Assembly (NCBI GenBank): GCA_009617715.1 | Contig: VTFK01000154.1 | Coordinates: 868,001 to 932,000 of the forward strand | DNA from: Plectrocnemia conspersa | Taxonomy: Eukaryota; Arthropoda; Insecta; Trichoptera; Polycentropodidae | DNA: 64,000 nt | Direction: 5' to 3' | Part shown: positions 1 through 11,837 of the stretch, piece after piece | Layout of the letters: every line of letters begins with the position of its first letter | Position numbering within the stretch: the first letter of the stretch is position 1 | The notes under the pieces: model-generated | The model's input: only the letters and a program-made list of their open reading frames with translations | The model's database searches: none | What the model was told of the DNA's origin: nothing | Position numbers and translations under genes: made by a program

Positions 1-130
1 TAAATATATTTTCCATGTAAATTAAATATATAAATTTGCCGGTTACCTGGTATCATTTTTATATTATCTCCGTTGATGTTTCAACATGTAGGATACAAGT
101 ATATAAATAACAATGGATTCATGATATTTT
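1..130. other. AT-rich lead-in, nothing recognised
   Basis: Low-complexity AT-rich DNA before the first GC-rich block. No ORF, repeat copy or site is supported here. Confidence 0.5.
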
Positions 131-880
131 TTTACAAATCCTACGTTTCAGTCACCCATACGATCCGATAACTTGCTCACCATTCACGCGTATGTTAACA
201 CGCCATCCCTTCCTATTGTCGACTTCCAACGTCGTCCGCATTGTGTAAATGAAACGGAAGCGAAGGCTTTTAGGCACCACCGTGACATTTCTTATATGAC
301 TACACGAACATCCGCGAAAATGGCCGCCCATTTCCACGTCCATATTAAAATGTTTACACGCCGAGGAAGGCAGCCCGAGGGCGCAGTTCTCACGTAATCT
401 TTCGTCGTGTATTTATTAAGCGTTTTGACTTTGGCAGCCAACTTTACGAGAGGGTCGCGCAACAAGGGTCTAAGACAATTTTACTGCTCTTGTTTTAGGA
501 GTTATTCAATTCGCCAAGTTGGCGCACAGCGGCGAGAGGGGGCGGAAAGTGGCAGGGGCGCGTTTCAGGCCGCACATGTATGTAGTACGTATTCACAAAC
601 CGGAAAATTCGCCATCCGGTCGTGTAAGATGAGGCCGAGATAGGTTTTACGTAGGCCCGGGTACTATTTAGTCGGCTGTGAACCGCATAATTATCATTGT
701 TTGGCTGATGTGCCTCATTAGGAGGAAATATGGTCCCTGAAATGTGACCCTTTCGTTAGCGAGATGGTGTCCTTCTCTGACTCGAGCAAACAATCCTCCT
801 CAATTATGCGCCAATGGCCAATGTACTTATACACACCCATGTGTTTGTATATAGGGTATAAAATGTAGGTTTAGCGTTTT
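131..880. promoter_or_regulatory. GC/CpG-rich block, putative cis-regulatory element
   Basis: This block is far richer in GC and CpG than the sequence around it. Short ORFs occur on both strands (152-343 minus, 173-397 and 407-643 plus), which points to base composition rather than a gene. AAATGG and CCATTT face each other at 318-333, resembling paired Pho/YY1 cores. A split inverted repeat pairs CGCATAATT (684-692) with AATTATGCG (802-810), and inside it ATTGTTTG (696-703) with CAAACAAT (787-794). CCAATGGCCAATG follows at about 811-823. A conserved enhancer or silencer is my inference; nothing here proves activity. Confidence 0.4.
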
Positions 881-2483
881 AATGGTTATCGTGCGTCAAA
901 ATCGAGAAAAGCCTGTTGTGTGTTATGAATTGAGGAGTATTTTGCCCTATTACATATTAAATATAGCTGTATTTAAAATTTAATTTAATTCGGTATTTCT
1001 TAACAAGAGTTGCAAAAGGCTAACGAAAACTTACATTAATTTTAAAACAACATGAGTCAAACACGACATAAAAGTTTTCAAAAATATTTTCATTGTGATA
1101 TGTATATACTATATGTATAATAGTTACCATTGCATATTCAAAGAGGTGGTACATAAAAATACATAATGCTATTATTATTTTTTAGCTCTCGGGTACGTCT
1201 CAAACTGCAGTATTTTCCGTGAAAGTGCTACTGAAACAGGTGTAAGATAAAATTCTTGGTAGTACTTCACGGTGCAGTGTCCCGTGGGATATAGTGTCCC
1301 GCGGGAGCCGTGTACACAATGAAAATGTGGTGGAGCTTTGCAAAAGCTTTTGTGTGACACCGTACTGCGGCTGGAGTGGTTGGTTCTGCGGTGTGTGAAT
1401 TATGTCGAAAATTCACTAAGCTTCACCAAACAGCCTATGTAAAATGTAAACTTAAATATTTAACGTGAATTAAACTACATTCATTTAATTAAACGCTTAT
1501 ATATGATTTATGTAATATATAAGCTTCTAATTATTTAAAATCTGCTTATCAAAAAAAAGTCAAAGTTAAACTTTATATGAATTTAGATTATCAAAAGGAC
1601 GTGATATTAACAGCTTGATTTTAAAATAAATTTCCGTGTTTCTCTTCAGGAAACATGTTTTTATAAAACACAAAATGTACACTGATTGCTCACTTAGTAA
1701 TGACTAAAGTTTTGTATTATTTTCAAGGCATCAGATACAAGTTAAAATTATTATTTTTGACTCGTATAAGGAAAGTTCGGTGCTTTCGGTGATTTAAGGT
1801 TTTTTCTTTTGGTTCTTCAATAAATATATTTATCATTTCCTCTGTGATTCTTCTAAAAGTAACGCTCTTATTAAATCTTTTGATACATTATTCTTTATTT
1901 ATCATTTATATTGTTTATTAACATTTTCAAATTGTTACTCGTAATTATCTGTTTTATTCAATACACTGCTCTCACAATATACAGCTGTTAACTTAAAAAA
2001 ATTCAATCACTACTTGTTTCTAAAATTTCAACGGTTGTAAATCATTACAATAATATTTGTGAAAGTTTAATTTTAACAAAAATCATTTATAAGAATTCTC
2101 TACAAATCTGTTGTGGTAAATAAATGCTCTTGTTTTTAAATCAGAGGTATTTGGTTTATTTTTTTGCTAGCGAAATCGAAAAAAATAATTTATGTTGTTA
2201 ATTATATAAAAAGCTATTTTAAAATCAATTATTTATTTCTACATATAAGATTAATAAATCTGGTTTTAAATACAACGAGATGTTCTAGAAATTAATATTT
2301 AATTTTTATAAATATGCTGTTGAAACATGACAGGCATAATCTCAGTGCACCCCTACTAAGTTTTTCTTAAAAATCAGACTATAATCAAAATCTGTAAATC
2401 AGTTCTCAGACATCTAGGTTATAAATTGTAAAAGAATATTACTGCTTTTAATCTATATAAATATATATATATATATATTACTT
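881..2483. other. AT-rich spacer with one small GC patch
   Basis: Mostly AT-rich unique DNA. A GC-richer patch at about 1175-1440 has two near-identical words, GTGTCCCGTGGGA and GTGTCCCGCGGGA, about 20 bases apart; the second contains the perfect palindrome TCCCGCGGGA. A short (AT)n run lies near 2458-2478. A pyrimidine-rich acceptor-like TTTCTCTTCAG is seen near 1620-1630 with no recognisable exon after it. Confidence 0.4.
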
Positions 2484-2692
2484 TTTACGACCTATTTTGA
2501 TTTTATTTTAATTTCTCATTACAAAATTCATCCGCGAGCTTAGGAAAAACAAGGAAACCACAATCTGTAATGACTTACAAATTATTATATAATAAATTAA
2601 TTTTAAAAACACTTGGATCTGTATAGAATTTCAACCCACGCCTTTAAGGTATTATTTCACTGACTTATTAGGGTTGTAATATTGCTACATAC
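2484..2692 (-). repeat. tRNA-derived SINE, family A, copy 1
   Basis: On the minus strand a pol III B-box-like GGGTTGAAATT (2627-2637) is followed by the family body and the shared tail, which in plus orientation begins ACGACCTATTTTGATTTT. Copies at 3747, 11838, 14003 and 60935 have the same order: box, GTGTTTTT-type segment, CTAATCT/GCGGAT segment, then tail. This copy is diverged and no target duplication was found, so the ends are approximate. A pol III retroposon is inferred from the box and the repeated structure. Confidence 0.65.
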
Positions 2693-3267
2693 ATGTTATT
2701 ACATTAAATAAATCAAGCGCGGTATTGTATTGTTATAATATATAATTAAATTGATACAATAAACGCATTATTTAAAACACGTGAAATGATCTTATTATAA
2801 AAAAGATCAAATAATATTTTCCGGCTCTGTTTATGATTTGGAGATTATTATATTTGTGCTACGCAATATGGCGTCTTATAATTGACGAGTGAACAGATAT
2901 TATAAGCTCCATAGCTCATATAATAAAAGCCAATATTTTACCTATACATTCTATTGTAGACATTCTAAGCTATTTAAATTTCATGACAACAGAGCTCACC
3001 GTTGTAGTTATACTGTGTATAGTTATATGTATAAATTATGTACTTCATCATCGAGTAATATGTATATATGATTTATATCATCAAGTAATCTTTTCTTATT
3101 CTTAAAACTTGTTACTCAGTGAAATATTTAAAAAAAAAATCGCTCTTGATTTCTAAGATATTTCTTATTTAATTTAATAAAAATCACCGAGTCGACCGTC
3201 AAAAGAGATTTTCAGCCTGATTAAAAATACAGTCACTCCTACGTGAATTAATATTTTTTTAATAACG
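2693..3267. other. AT-rich spacer, nothing recognised
   Basis: Unique AT-rich DNA. The open frame at 2889-3071 has no protein-like composition and is treated as chance. Confidence 0.4.
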
Positions 3268-3600
3268 TTATACCGCGCCGCGACGAAGTCGCCAACACGT
3301 CGCCTAGCCACAGGCTTAGTCGTGGTGCCGTGGGATTAAGAGCTTATTTATTATTTATCAGGTACGAAAGTGGAGGGCAGGGGCGGTGAGCGGCGGTTTG
3401 CGGTCCGCGCCCGGCCGCCAGGTGGTGCGGTCGTGGAGCCGCGGACCGCGGTTTACCGCCGCTGCTGCCCGCAACCGACTCAATGATGATTCCTCTCTGA
3501 GCTCTGACCACATCTGAGCTGCAATAATCTTGCGACGCCGAACGAGCGTTTAGAGTTATACAACTGGAATTGGAGAACTCGATTAGTGGGCGGCAAATTG
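3268..3600. promoter_or_regulatory. Most GC-rich block; CTCF-like site and inverted repeat
   Basis: This is the densest CpG cluster in the window. CCGCCAGGTGGTGC at 3415-3428 agrees with the CTCF core (CCACCAGGGGGCGC type) at 11 of 14 positions by eye. It sits in the loop of a GC-rich inverted repeat whose arms are near 3390-3408 and 3441-3462 (GCGGCGGT and GCGGTCCGC, paired in the same order). An acceptor-like TTATTTATCAG followed directly by GTACG lies at 3351-3366, but the donor half is weak. An insulator or CpG-rich promoter is possible; no transcript can be shown. Confidence 0.45.
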
Positions 3601-3746
3601 GCGTATTCCATTATCTAATGACGTTTAAATGTATTATTTTGTACTTTGAATTTAATCGAATTTAACTGATTGTCTGTTAAATTTTTTTTTGACGAATACA
3701 TTTATGAATTTATGAGTTGAAAAAAAATTAAAAATTACATAATATA

Positions 3747-3980
3747 TACGACCTAGTTCGATTTTAATTAATCATCACGATATTCATTCGTTAGATTAGA
3801 AAAATAAAGATAAACCTAATCTTTGATGATCTATTGGAATTATATTTAAATAATTATCATTAATTCTGATTATCCAGACACGATAGAAAAAATAAATAAA
3901 ACACTAAGATGTATATGTGATTTGAACTTAGGTCTTTCAGGTCAATATTCAGCAATTTATACTATTATTATATCGTTCTG
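3747..3980 (-). repeat. tRNA-derived SINE, family A, copy 2
   Basis: A nearly full-length minus-strand copy. Its B-box-like AAGTTCAAATC is the reverse complement of 3919-3929. The body words TAATTCTGATTATCCAG and GATCTATTGGAATTATATTT match the copies at 11838 and 14003, and the 3' tail ends at ACGACCTAGTTCGATTTT as in the 60935 copy. The head resembles AGCACGATATATTA of the other copies. It is diverged, with no clear target duplication. Confidence 0.7.
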
Positions 3981-4182
3981 GTGGTTTAATGCAAACATTT
4001 TCAATAGTCTTTTTTATTACCGCTTAGCATTGCTATCTTGTACATTTACATGATGAATGTTCTTGTTAAGCTTAATGCTAACTCTGACTGAAATAAAATA
4101 TTTTTATTAAATACGCTTTTACATCGTATATGTATGGCTTTGTATTCTTAATAAAATAAATCATCATCGCAGAAATCCTATT

Positions 4183-4556
4183 TTTCATTTCGCTTTACTA
4201 TCGCGTTCTATCCATACAACCATACGATCATATCTCATCAATCCTTGCAAATCCTTGCGCAGAATATCAGCGCTTGTGTACCGCCACCGAGAGAGTGACG
4301 GCCGCTGCTGCATCTGGGCTGTAATCACATTAAGAGCGATTCGTGGCTTGCGATGTGGATCTCGTCGGTGAGTTTTACAGTATAGCATAGACAGTGTATA
4401 TGTTTAATACTGGTGGCGCGGCATGACGACGATGGCCATAATGCTCGGCAAAGTCCACACAGTGGTATTACGAGTGAATGGTCCGACGGGGATTTGAACC
4501 CGGTCCCCTGATGCAGCGTAAGCAGCCCATTGTGCTCCGCAGCCGCGAGAGCTCTC
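4183..4556 (-). repeat. tRNA-derived SINE, family B (GC-rich)
   Basis: Read on the minus strand, a tRNA-like head has an A-box-like segment (4525-4540) and a perfect B box GGTTCAAATCC (reverse complement of 4490-4500), then CCCGTCGGACCA. The T arm pairs at four of five positions, but the acceptor stem does not pair, so this is a SINE head rather than a working tRNA gene. About 290 bases of GC-rich body follow, open in more than one frame only because of composition. One copy in this window; its CpG-rich state suggests it is younger than family A. Confidence 0.6.
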
Positions 4557-5689
4557 TTCAATCGCTACGGGACACGCTCGAGCGTATATTCTTTCGCATC
4601 GGAAAGCACGCGTATTTATTTCGTATTTTATTTATGTCATGTGTGTGCACTGAATGGACAGTGTTATGTGTGCGCTTTATGTAAAAAATATCGATACTGA
4701 TATATGGAACTGAAGGATTGAGTATTCAGATTGACTGCTTTTGCAACGATTGAAGAATAAAATTCTTACAATATTAAATCATACATAAACAATCTCATTT
4801 TTGAATAATATCACAGCGGTACCCACTATACCATGTTGTTTGATCATCTTTGAACAGAAATTCGACAGGAGACATAAAAAAACATGGGCGGATTGAGCTT
4901 CAGTATTTCTGTGAAAATCGGTTACATTATTAAAAGAGTTTTTATTAGCGAAAATAATTATTTTCAAATAGCAGCGCAGCTCAAAAATCAGGCATATTTT
5001 AGAAATTAGAGTGATATTTTCGTTCACAATATGTTTTGGGTATTGGAATTTTTTTCATAAATTGTATATTTTTATTTCGACTACAATGTATTTTACGATA
5101 TTTTAAACCGTTTCCCCAAACAACAAAAAATCCAATGGCCACATATAAAATGTATTATTTAAATTTTACTATAGTGTAACTCATATTACTAATAGGTCGG
5201 TAAAAACTTTAATTTTCACACAAAAAACAATAACATATTATTTTAAAAGTTTTCATTGTTTCTTTTTTTTTTGATATCAGTGCATCAATATCTAATACAA
5301 TAGTTTTTTTAATACGTTTATTTTAATAATATAAATAATTTTACAGACATACTTATTATATATAATATACAAACATACATGTTACTGGTTTTTAACCATT
5401 TTAATGTTGATATTAGTTATTAGCTAAATTTAATTAAAATATATATATAAAAAATAGTATTTTTTTTATGGAAACTATAACAATTAAATTTTATTATAAA
5501 ATTATTCTAAAACATAACAATGCACTCCAAAGTATTAAAATGCTTTTCAAGATCGGTAAAAACACTATCTTTAAATTTGTATCGACAAGGAAGTATTTAA
5601 ATTACCTACAACTGTGTAAATTATTAAAAAAGAACAACCAGGTTATGCACTCTCCCTTCATTTCCTAAGTGCATTTTTCTTTTCAGTCG
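4557..5689. other. AT-rich spacer, nothing recognised
   Basis: A short GC-richer tail to about 4680 flanks the family B SINE. The rest is unique AT-rich DNA with chance ORFs (4779-5027 minus, 5468-5668 plus) of biased Lys/Asn/Ile/Phe composition. Confidence 0.4.
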
Positions 5690-6110
5690 CCTTCCTTTTC
5701 GTCTATTTCGGCGCTTTCTTCGCCAGCGTCCCTCTTTGTTTAATATAAATGCTAAAGAAATGGAAGAGCTTTCAGCTGAAGCGACGTATTATGGTGTGAA
5801 AACCTTAAACCCGCCCACGATAATGACAGTCTCTTTGTCAATTTGTTACGGGCACAAACACATAGCTTTCTCATTTCCATATTTTCTTACATATTATAAT
5901 ATGTATTACGTGTAAGAACAAACGTCCGTGATTGCGGTATTGCTCGTGTATTACAAATTTCGTTGTTAGTTTATCATATGACATGGCGGGCGTTGATATG
6001 TCATGACACGTACCGATGTAAGGACACGTGTCGTCGGGGAACAAGTTGTCCAATTGCATCTGAATAGACATGCATGTGCAGTTCAGCATATCAAACGGCG
6101 GTTAAATTAG
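5690..6110. promoter_or_regulatory. GC-richer block, putative regulatory element
   Basis: Opens with a pyrimidine-rich tract containing TTCGGCGCTTTCTTCGCC and continues CpG-rich to about 6110. A minus-strand ORF of 72 codons overlaps it without recognisable domains. Regulatory function is inferred only from composition contrast and shared layout with other blocks. Confidence 0.25.
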
Positions 6111-6344
6111 TATGTAAACAGCGATTTCTGTTAAAATTGATGAGTAAACTCAACTGCGAATTACTAAAATCTTGTTAACGTGGTTATTAGAAAATAGAAA
6201 CATTGTTTGGATATTTAATTTTAAATCTTAATAGATTTTGAATAGAATATTTATTTATGATGAAAAATAATTTTATTTAAATAACAGCAATAGTATTTAA
6301 TATTATATAATTAATATTGTTACATATACATTATTAAAACAGAG

Positions 6345-6480
6345 TTACTGACCGTGTCCAATATGCACAGCTGAGTTCCCTAAAGCCCGATAGGGCGTCA
6401 ATCACCGCCTGCAACCATATGTTGTTGGTTATAGTCCCCGGAACCAATTATACGCCAAACAGGTACAGGAAGAGTACTAC
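6345..6480. other. GC patch with weak tRNA-like words
   Basis: The palindromic GCCCGATAGGGC and a B-box-like GGTTATAGTCCCCGG are present, but no A box lies at the right distance and no second copy is visible. It may be a decayed SINE. The flanks 6111-6344 and 6481-6680 are plain AT-rich DNA. Confidence 0.2.
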
Positions 6481-6680
6481 GAAACTTATCAATAGGAAAA
6501 ATACTTTTTTAATTTAACTTATATACTGTTTAATATCTGCATCATATAATATATAAATACAAATACATTTTATGAAGTAGAGCATCTTAGATTAATGTTG
6601 AAAATATGTGTAAAGAATTGTTTTCGCCACAAGCGTTTCATACTTAGATTCTTGTATTAAAACTAGTGTATGAAAAGTGC

Positions 6681-6980
6681 ATTTACTTTAAGGTGCCCGT
6701 GTATCCGGACGTCGTTCTCCTTGGCTAGCAATCAATATAAGGGGAAGGATGAAAGCTGACACTCTTCTTCTTGTTCGTCTCGTTTTATTTTGTTGCCGCT
6801 CCATATGAGGAAAATTCTGTTGTTCTCGCCTGGAGCGGCGCGATAATGTGTAAAGAAATATTTTCCCTTCAGCAGGGCCCAAGATTATATTGGCGTTCGC
6901 CAGAGGGGAGACGACGAGTGCAAAGTCACTTTCAATTAACGAAATATAATAACGGTATCAAATGTTGCCAGAAATAAGTA
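6681..6980. promoter_or_regulatory. GC-richer block, putative regulatory element
   Basis: CpG-rich patch open on both strands (6688-6882 minus, 6771-6977 plus) without domain signal. No repeat copy is recognised. Function is inferred from composition only. Confidence 0.25.
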
Positions 6981-7489
6981 AAACGTTTCTTTTACATAGA
7001 TGCTGTTGTAATGAATTTTGAAGTGCGATACATTAAGCATAACTAGTTTTGAAAGTAGGTTAGAAAAAAAGTGTTACTATTAAATTACGATACTCCGCTA
7101 CGATAGCTTGCAGATTGATAGCAAACTGATACAGAAATAGAAGAACGTTTTTGCGAATATGTGTTGATAAAGTACCAGACAAATGTTGCGAAAAATATTT
7201 GCTTTGCAAATATGTTTCATACATTTATTTAGATAGTCATAGTAAAACAAAGTGCATTTAATTTTTTTTAAGGCATTACTGTACTTTCAAAGCATTTGTA
7301 TTCATCCATATATAATATAATATTAGGGTCGGAGTCCTTAAAGTACATGACCGACTTCAACCCCTCAGTTTTTTTTATAAAATGAACCTCTGATGGCAAA
7401 GGTCGTTCGTATTGTTAGTAAGATTTTCAATAAATCAATAAATTTATATACTTTTTGGTATTATATTTTACCGTCGAATTTGGATTCGG
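6981..7489. other. AT-rich spacer
   Basis: Unique AT-rich DNA. The words GACCGACTTCAACCCC near 7347 could be a transposon end, but no partner or second copy supports this. Confidence 0.35.
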
Positions 7490-8480
7490 GTGTGATTAGT
7501 ATTCTTCCGTTCCCGTAAATCCGCATAATGCGGATCATTCGGCGTATTTACGCGCAGCATGTTCGGATTTGTTAACTTTTATATTATATTTATACAAGCA
7601 TAATAGATTATGCGGGCCGAAGTAAAAGGAAGAGAATATATAGAAAAAGGAGGAGTTTCTCAGCGGGTTAGGAATATTTTCAGCTTTTGTTGTTTCGGGG
7701 GCTGGTGGGTGACTGAGGCCGCGAAAGATGGATCGTGTTTTGATATGATGCGATTGAAGGGCGATGAGGCTGAAATAGCTTCCCTCTATACACCTACCAC
7801 CCCAGGCCCCCCTGAACAGAAAGAAACCACCCCATTCGGAATGATTCCGCTCGGATTTCACCTCTTTCGTTGCCCGTTCTACTGCCACGAAGCCACCCCG
7901 TTCACCTTCTATCCCACACGCAGGTTCTTTGTCTTCTTTTCTGAACATTTTCGGAAAAGCCTTCAGAATTGATTGTTATGGTCCCTCGCTAAGTCGGTCG
8001 CCTCGAAACAGGAGGCAAAGTGCAAGAATGGCCATTTTATATATTTTTATTAATAAATAATACATTACATTATAACATTTTTTGCACAGGGTGTTCAGTT
8101 ATAAAAACATTACTTTATATTGATTTTTTTAAGCTAATATAGGGTCAATTTTTTTAGCACTTGACTCGAAAACAGATCGATTGATTATTTTCCTTCTTCT
8201 TGGCGGCCGTAAAAAGTAGACGACTCTTCCCTCGGGCTATTACATTACCAGGAAGTATCCCTCGGCTTGTTTACATTGGCTGGAATCCGTAATTTCGTGT
8301 CGGGGTAGTAAAAATTTTAATAATAAAAAAAAATTTACGGCCCTCGCGGTGAGATCCATCAACTTGGTGGCCCCGGGTCGCTGCTTCGAAGACTCGCAAT
8401 TTACTGCTCAGTTTTGCAATATAACCTGTTTTGCATGCATGTTTATGATGCGACATCTTTCACGCTTTAATTCACACACA
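7490..8480. promoter_or_regulatory. Two neighbouring GC/CpG-rich blocks
   Basis: The first block (7490-8040) is open on both strands over 120-137 codons with no domain on either strand, so neither frame is called a gene. It ends with the perfect palindrome AATGGCCATT (8027-8036), a back-to-back pair of Pho/YY1-type cores. AT-rich DNA at 8041-8150 separates the second CpG-rich block (8160-8460), which contains GTGAGATCCATCAACTTGG and CCCGGGTCGCTGC. Regulatory function is inferred. Confidence 0.35.
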
Positions 8481-10504
8481 ATAAAGCACGTGTAAACAAG
8501 TGCTAAAGAAAATATATGTCCTTCTAACACTGACTAAGTCAACGTATCTTTCACATTCAGTAATTAAAAAATTACATGGTAAAACTTATATCAGGTATTT
8601 TATAGTTAATATATAGCATTGTTATTTAACTTCAAGCATTTACTTAATCATAATGCTTACTTTTATAAAGATATTCACTATTCAGCAAATATTTTAAAGC
8701 CGTGTTTAAATGGCGAGGTGCTGAAATGGAAGAAGGCATGTCGTACTTCACCAAAATAAGTTTAAGGTTTAACCTCACTTGAATACTATCAAATTTAATG
8801 GGCTAAAAATTAAACAATTCTAAATTTAACGTGATCCATCCAAAAACTGAAAATCTACCTACCATTATTTGCTTTAGCAAAATATTTTTTGAAATTATTT
8901 CGTATTTGATTGCTTCGAAAGAATCTGGTCAGCTTTTGGAAACACTCAACAGCAAATATATTAACTATTATAATAAAACACATCTCTGCCGGACACCTGT
9001 TTGTATTAGTTTACTTTTAGTTTGAGCAACCATAATATTTATTATAATTTTTGATTCTGATAGAGATTTTTTAATTAAGCCCTCTGTAGGATGATAATGT
9101 CTAACGTGATCAAATGTATTTTTTTGAAATCAATGAAACAAATGTTAACAGGTTTATAAATTTCATAACATCCTTTAAGCAGGAAAAGAGCCTTTTTCGT
9201 GTACTAATGCCATTTTTAAATCCTAAAATTATATTTAAAATAATGTAAAAAATCATATTAATATAAAAAAAGTAATTTGTAACTGGGGTAAAAATAAAGT
9301 AATTTTAAACAGTTATGTGCTGCTTTTAAATTAGTTGATCTAATAAAATGTGTAGCAAAATAACAAAACGAGCAAATACTCTCAGTAAGCTTCTATCTGC
9401 GTTGCTCAAATAGGAGTTTTAGAAACGTACTTTAATACTTTTGTCATAAAAACACGGTAATTAAGTTGTGATCGAATCTTGTATAACTGCTCATATTAAA
9501 AAATATTATTTTACTGTAACGTGAGTTACATATTTAATATTATTTTTTTAAATGCTCTTTGTAGCGTTGCAAAATGTAAACAAGTATAAAAATTAAATTA
9601 CAATTTTTTTCTAAAGCAAGTGATAAAATAAAATATAAAATTAACAAAAATAAAAACGAAATTTAAATAATGCTGTCTAAACAAGCGTGTAATTTTATAT
9701 TTTAATTGAATGATGTGATCATAGTGGCACAAATATGTTTGTACGATGATATAAAAATAAAACTAGTCTTTTACCTTTATTAATGAAAGCTTAACTATCT
9801 GACAATGTGATTCCATCTGTCGTAATGTAGTTTAGAGTATTGTTCTAATAACAGCTCTAACCTAATCCTTACAATATACCCATAGGAATATGTTTAGTCA
9901 GTGAATTAAATAAATAATAAATACATTGTTAAGTTAGATGTTTATTAAATTTTTTAAAAACTTTAAGTAAAAACAGATTAATTAGTAGGTCTTTTAAATA
10001 GTTAAAAATGTTTGTATGGTAAAAGCAATAAATAAAATTGTTGTCAACAAGCTAGGCTGGTATTTAAACTATCGCTTTTTTATTTATAAATTAAATATTT
10101 TATTTAAAATAAATTTATAAATAATAGGGTGATTCTAGAGAATCAATCAATATTTTTATGTATCTTTATCACTTAATTATTAAAATTAAAGTTTTATATT
10201 GATATTCATTCAACCTCAGAAAAAATATTTATAATTATGAATTACAAATATATTTAATCGATAAATTAGAAAAGCAAAATGTTTGAGTAACAGAATACTT
10301 ACTCCCCCAAAAGTAAGATGGATGACAGCCCAACTGCTCAGAAATAATTTAGACGTTCCTCCCCCTACAGTTTGGGATCGACCTCCACTTTTCCTTATGA
10401 TGATTGATAAAGGTATCGTTATTTATTAACGAATTTAATTCTGTGCCTTACCCGAAACTAATTATCTTGTATTGCGATTGAGAAATATAAATCTGTACAA
10501 AATT
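8481..10504. other. AT-rich stretch, nothing recognised
   Basis: About 2 kb of AT-rich DNA with A and T runs and no ORF or repeat copy I can support. A short GC-richer word lies near 10310-10400. Confidence 0.45.
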
Positions 10505-10545
10505 ATGACTAATGAACGCGTTTTGTTTTGTTTCAGGTAAGCAAT
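10505..10545 (+). promoter_or_regulatory. Candidate recursive splice site (ratchet point)
   Basis: A branch-point match CTAAT (10509-10513) is followed by a T-rich tract and TTTCAG ending at 10536, and immediately by the donor GTAAGC at 10537-10542. The branch A lies 24 bases upstream of the AG. An acceptor joined directly to a donor with no exon between is the hallmark of ratchet points used to remove very long introns in flies. If real, it places this window in a long plus-strand intron. No host exon was found, so this remains a motif-level call. Confidence 0.45.
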
Positions 10546-11837
10546 ACCGCATCTAAAATTTAATATCGAATCATCTCCGTATGGTATGTAATTGCATTTG
10601 TTGGTTAAATAAAGTCATGCATATTTATTAATTTATGCTGAGCTAGTGGCAAAGTTTTGCGACTGGAATGCATCAGCTATTCATAGAGCATTTAATGTTA
10701 TGAGTAAGTTTAAGGCGAACCTAAAGATATGTGACGCGTAAGATAAGTAGGCAGACTACTCGAAATTCTAGCTGGGACTGCGAGGGTTAATTGATCTCGA
10801 GGGTATGTTTTGAGGGTATGCTTCGTCTTAATATCAAATTTCACTTACAACCTTAGAATTGTTCAGTTTGTTAATTTATTATTATGTAATATCGCCTAAG
10901 AATATGTATATATTATAATATTTTTTTACTATGAACTCAATCCATTGATGTTTTTATTTTTTTTTATTACCGTTCATTGGTAATTGATACATTTTTTGTC
11001 TATTAGTAAAGTTCTTTGGGCGCAAGTCACAAAAAGGTTTTTTGCTGCCGTTTTTCTGACTAGAAAGTCTCAAATTCGCGTCTGCCAGAAACAAACCGGC
11101 ACTACGTTCGAGTTCGTCTGCTGAAAGAGGCGTCTTTTTATTTATTTTCTTACGTAGGGCCCGGAAATAATCAAGCGCCCTTTGAGCCAACAGAAGTAAA
11201 TGAACAGTAGGCTAGCTGCCTAGGACTGTATCTACCGAAAAACTCGATTTCCAAACGCTGCAGTCATACCAAATATATATGTATATATTGTATAATACAT
11301 ATATATGAAACAGTTTAGGTTTTTTAGATGTAGCAACTGCTCCGACATAAAGAATCTACTTTTCCCCGTACTCTTGAAAGGGGCTTTATATTTGAAAAGA
11401 TTTTGAATTATTAATAGCGCCGTTTCCCAAATCTTCTCTCTGGGAAGCACTCGTAAGCGCTTTCCAGCCATGTTATGATTCGATCAACTATTTTCAGGAG
11501 CCATATACGTTTTTTGCCTTTTCCTCGTGATATACACGGCGTAAATATTTTATATACTCCAAGTTTCCACTCCCGCAAAGATATTATATTATGTTTTCCA
11601 TTAAGCAACTTTTCCCTGCATATATATGCTAGGGTGGGGTAGGATGAAAATAATTTAATTTAATACTAACAAATTACCCTTCTGACGTTTTTACGTGATG
11701 GATTGTTTTATTGGATCTAAAGTTTTTCATAAATATTTTTGTGTTGTATATTAAGTTCTTTCTTTCCAAAGAAACTGCAATGTTCAAGGCAAATGAGTGT
11801 AAAAACTGGTGAATTAAAACTTAGGATAAAATACTTA
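10546..11837. other. Mixed spacer with weak ORFs
   Basis: GC-richer patches lie at about 10700-10830, 11030-11230 and 11330-11600. Minus-strand frames at 10954-11190, 11232-11471 and 11411-11608 run close together. The first is protein-like (it contains LSADELERSAG) but begins at TTG, not ATG, and no family was recognised. I do not call a gene. Confidence 0.3.

Noticed and set aside
2458..2478. (AT)n run as a functional element
   Set aside because: Simple sequence, expected in AT-rich DNA.
3351..3366. Recursive splice site (TTATTTATCAGGTACG)
   Set aside because: Donor half GTACG is weak and no branch point stands out.
4475..4550. Functional tRNA gene
   Set aside because: The B box is perfect but the acceptor stem does not pair, and a SINE-like body follows directly.
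7347..7362. ACCGACTTCAA as a lepidopteran repeat end
   Set aside because: Too short, no partner terminus and no second copy in the window.
7535..7972. 137-codon minus and 120-codon plus ORFs
   Set aside because: Mutually overlapping frames in a GC-rich block, low similarity to any family I know, and no splice or promoter support.
10954..11190. Protein-like minus-strand frame with LSADELERSAG
   Set aside because: Starts at TTG, not ATG, has no recognised domain and no flanking splice sites in register.
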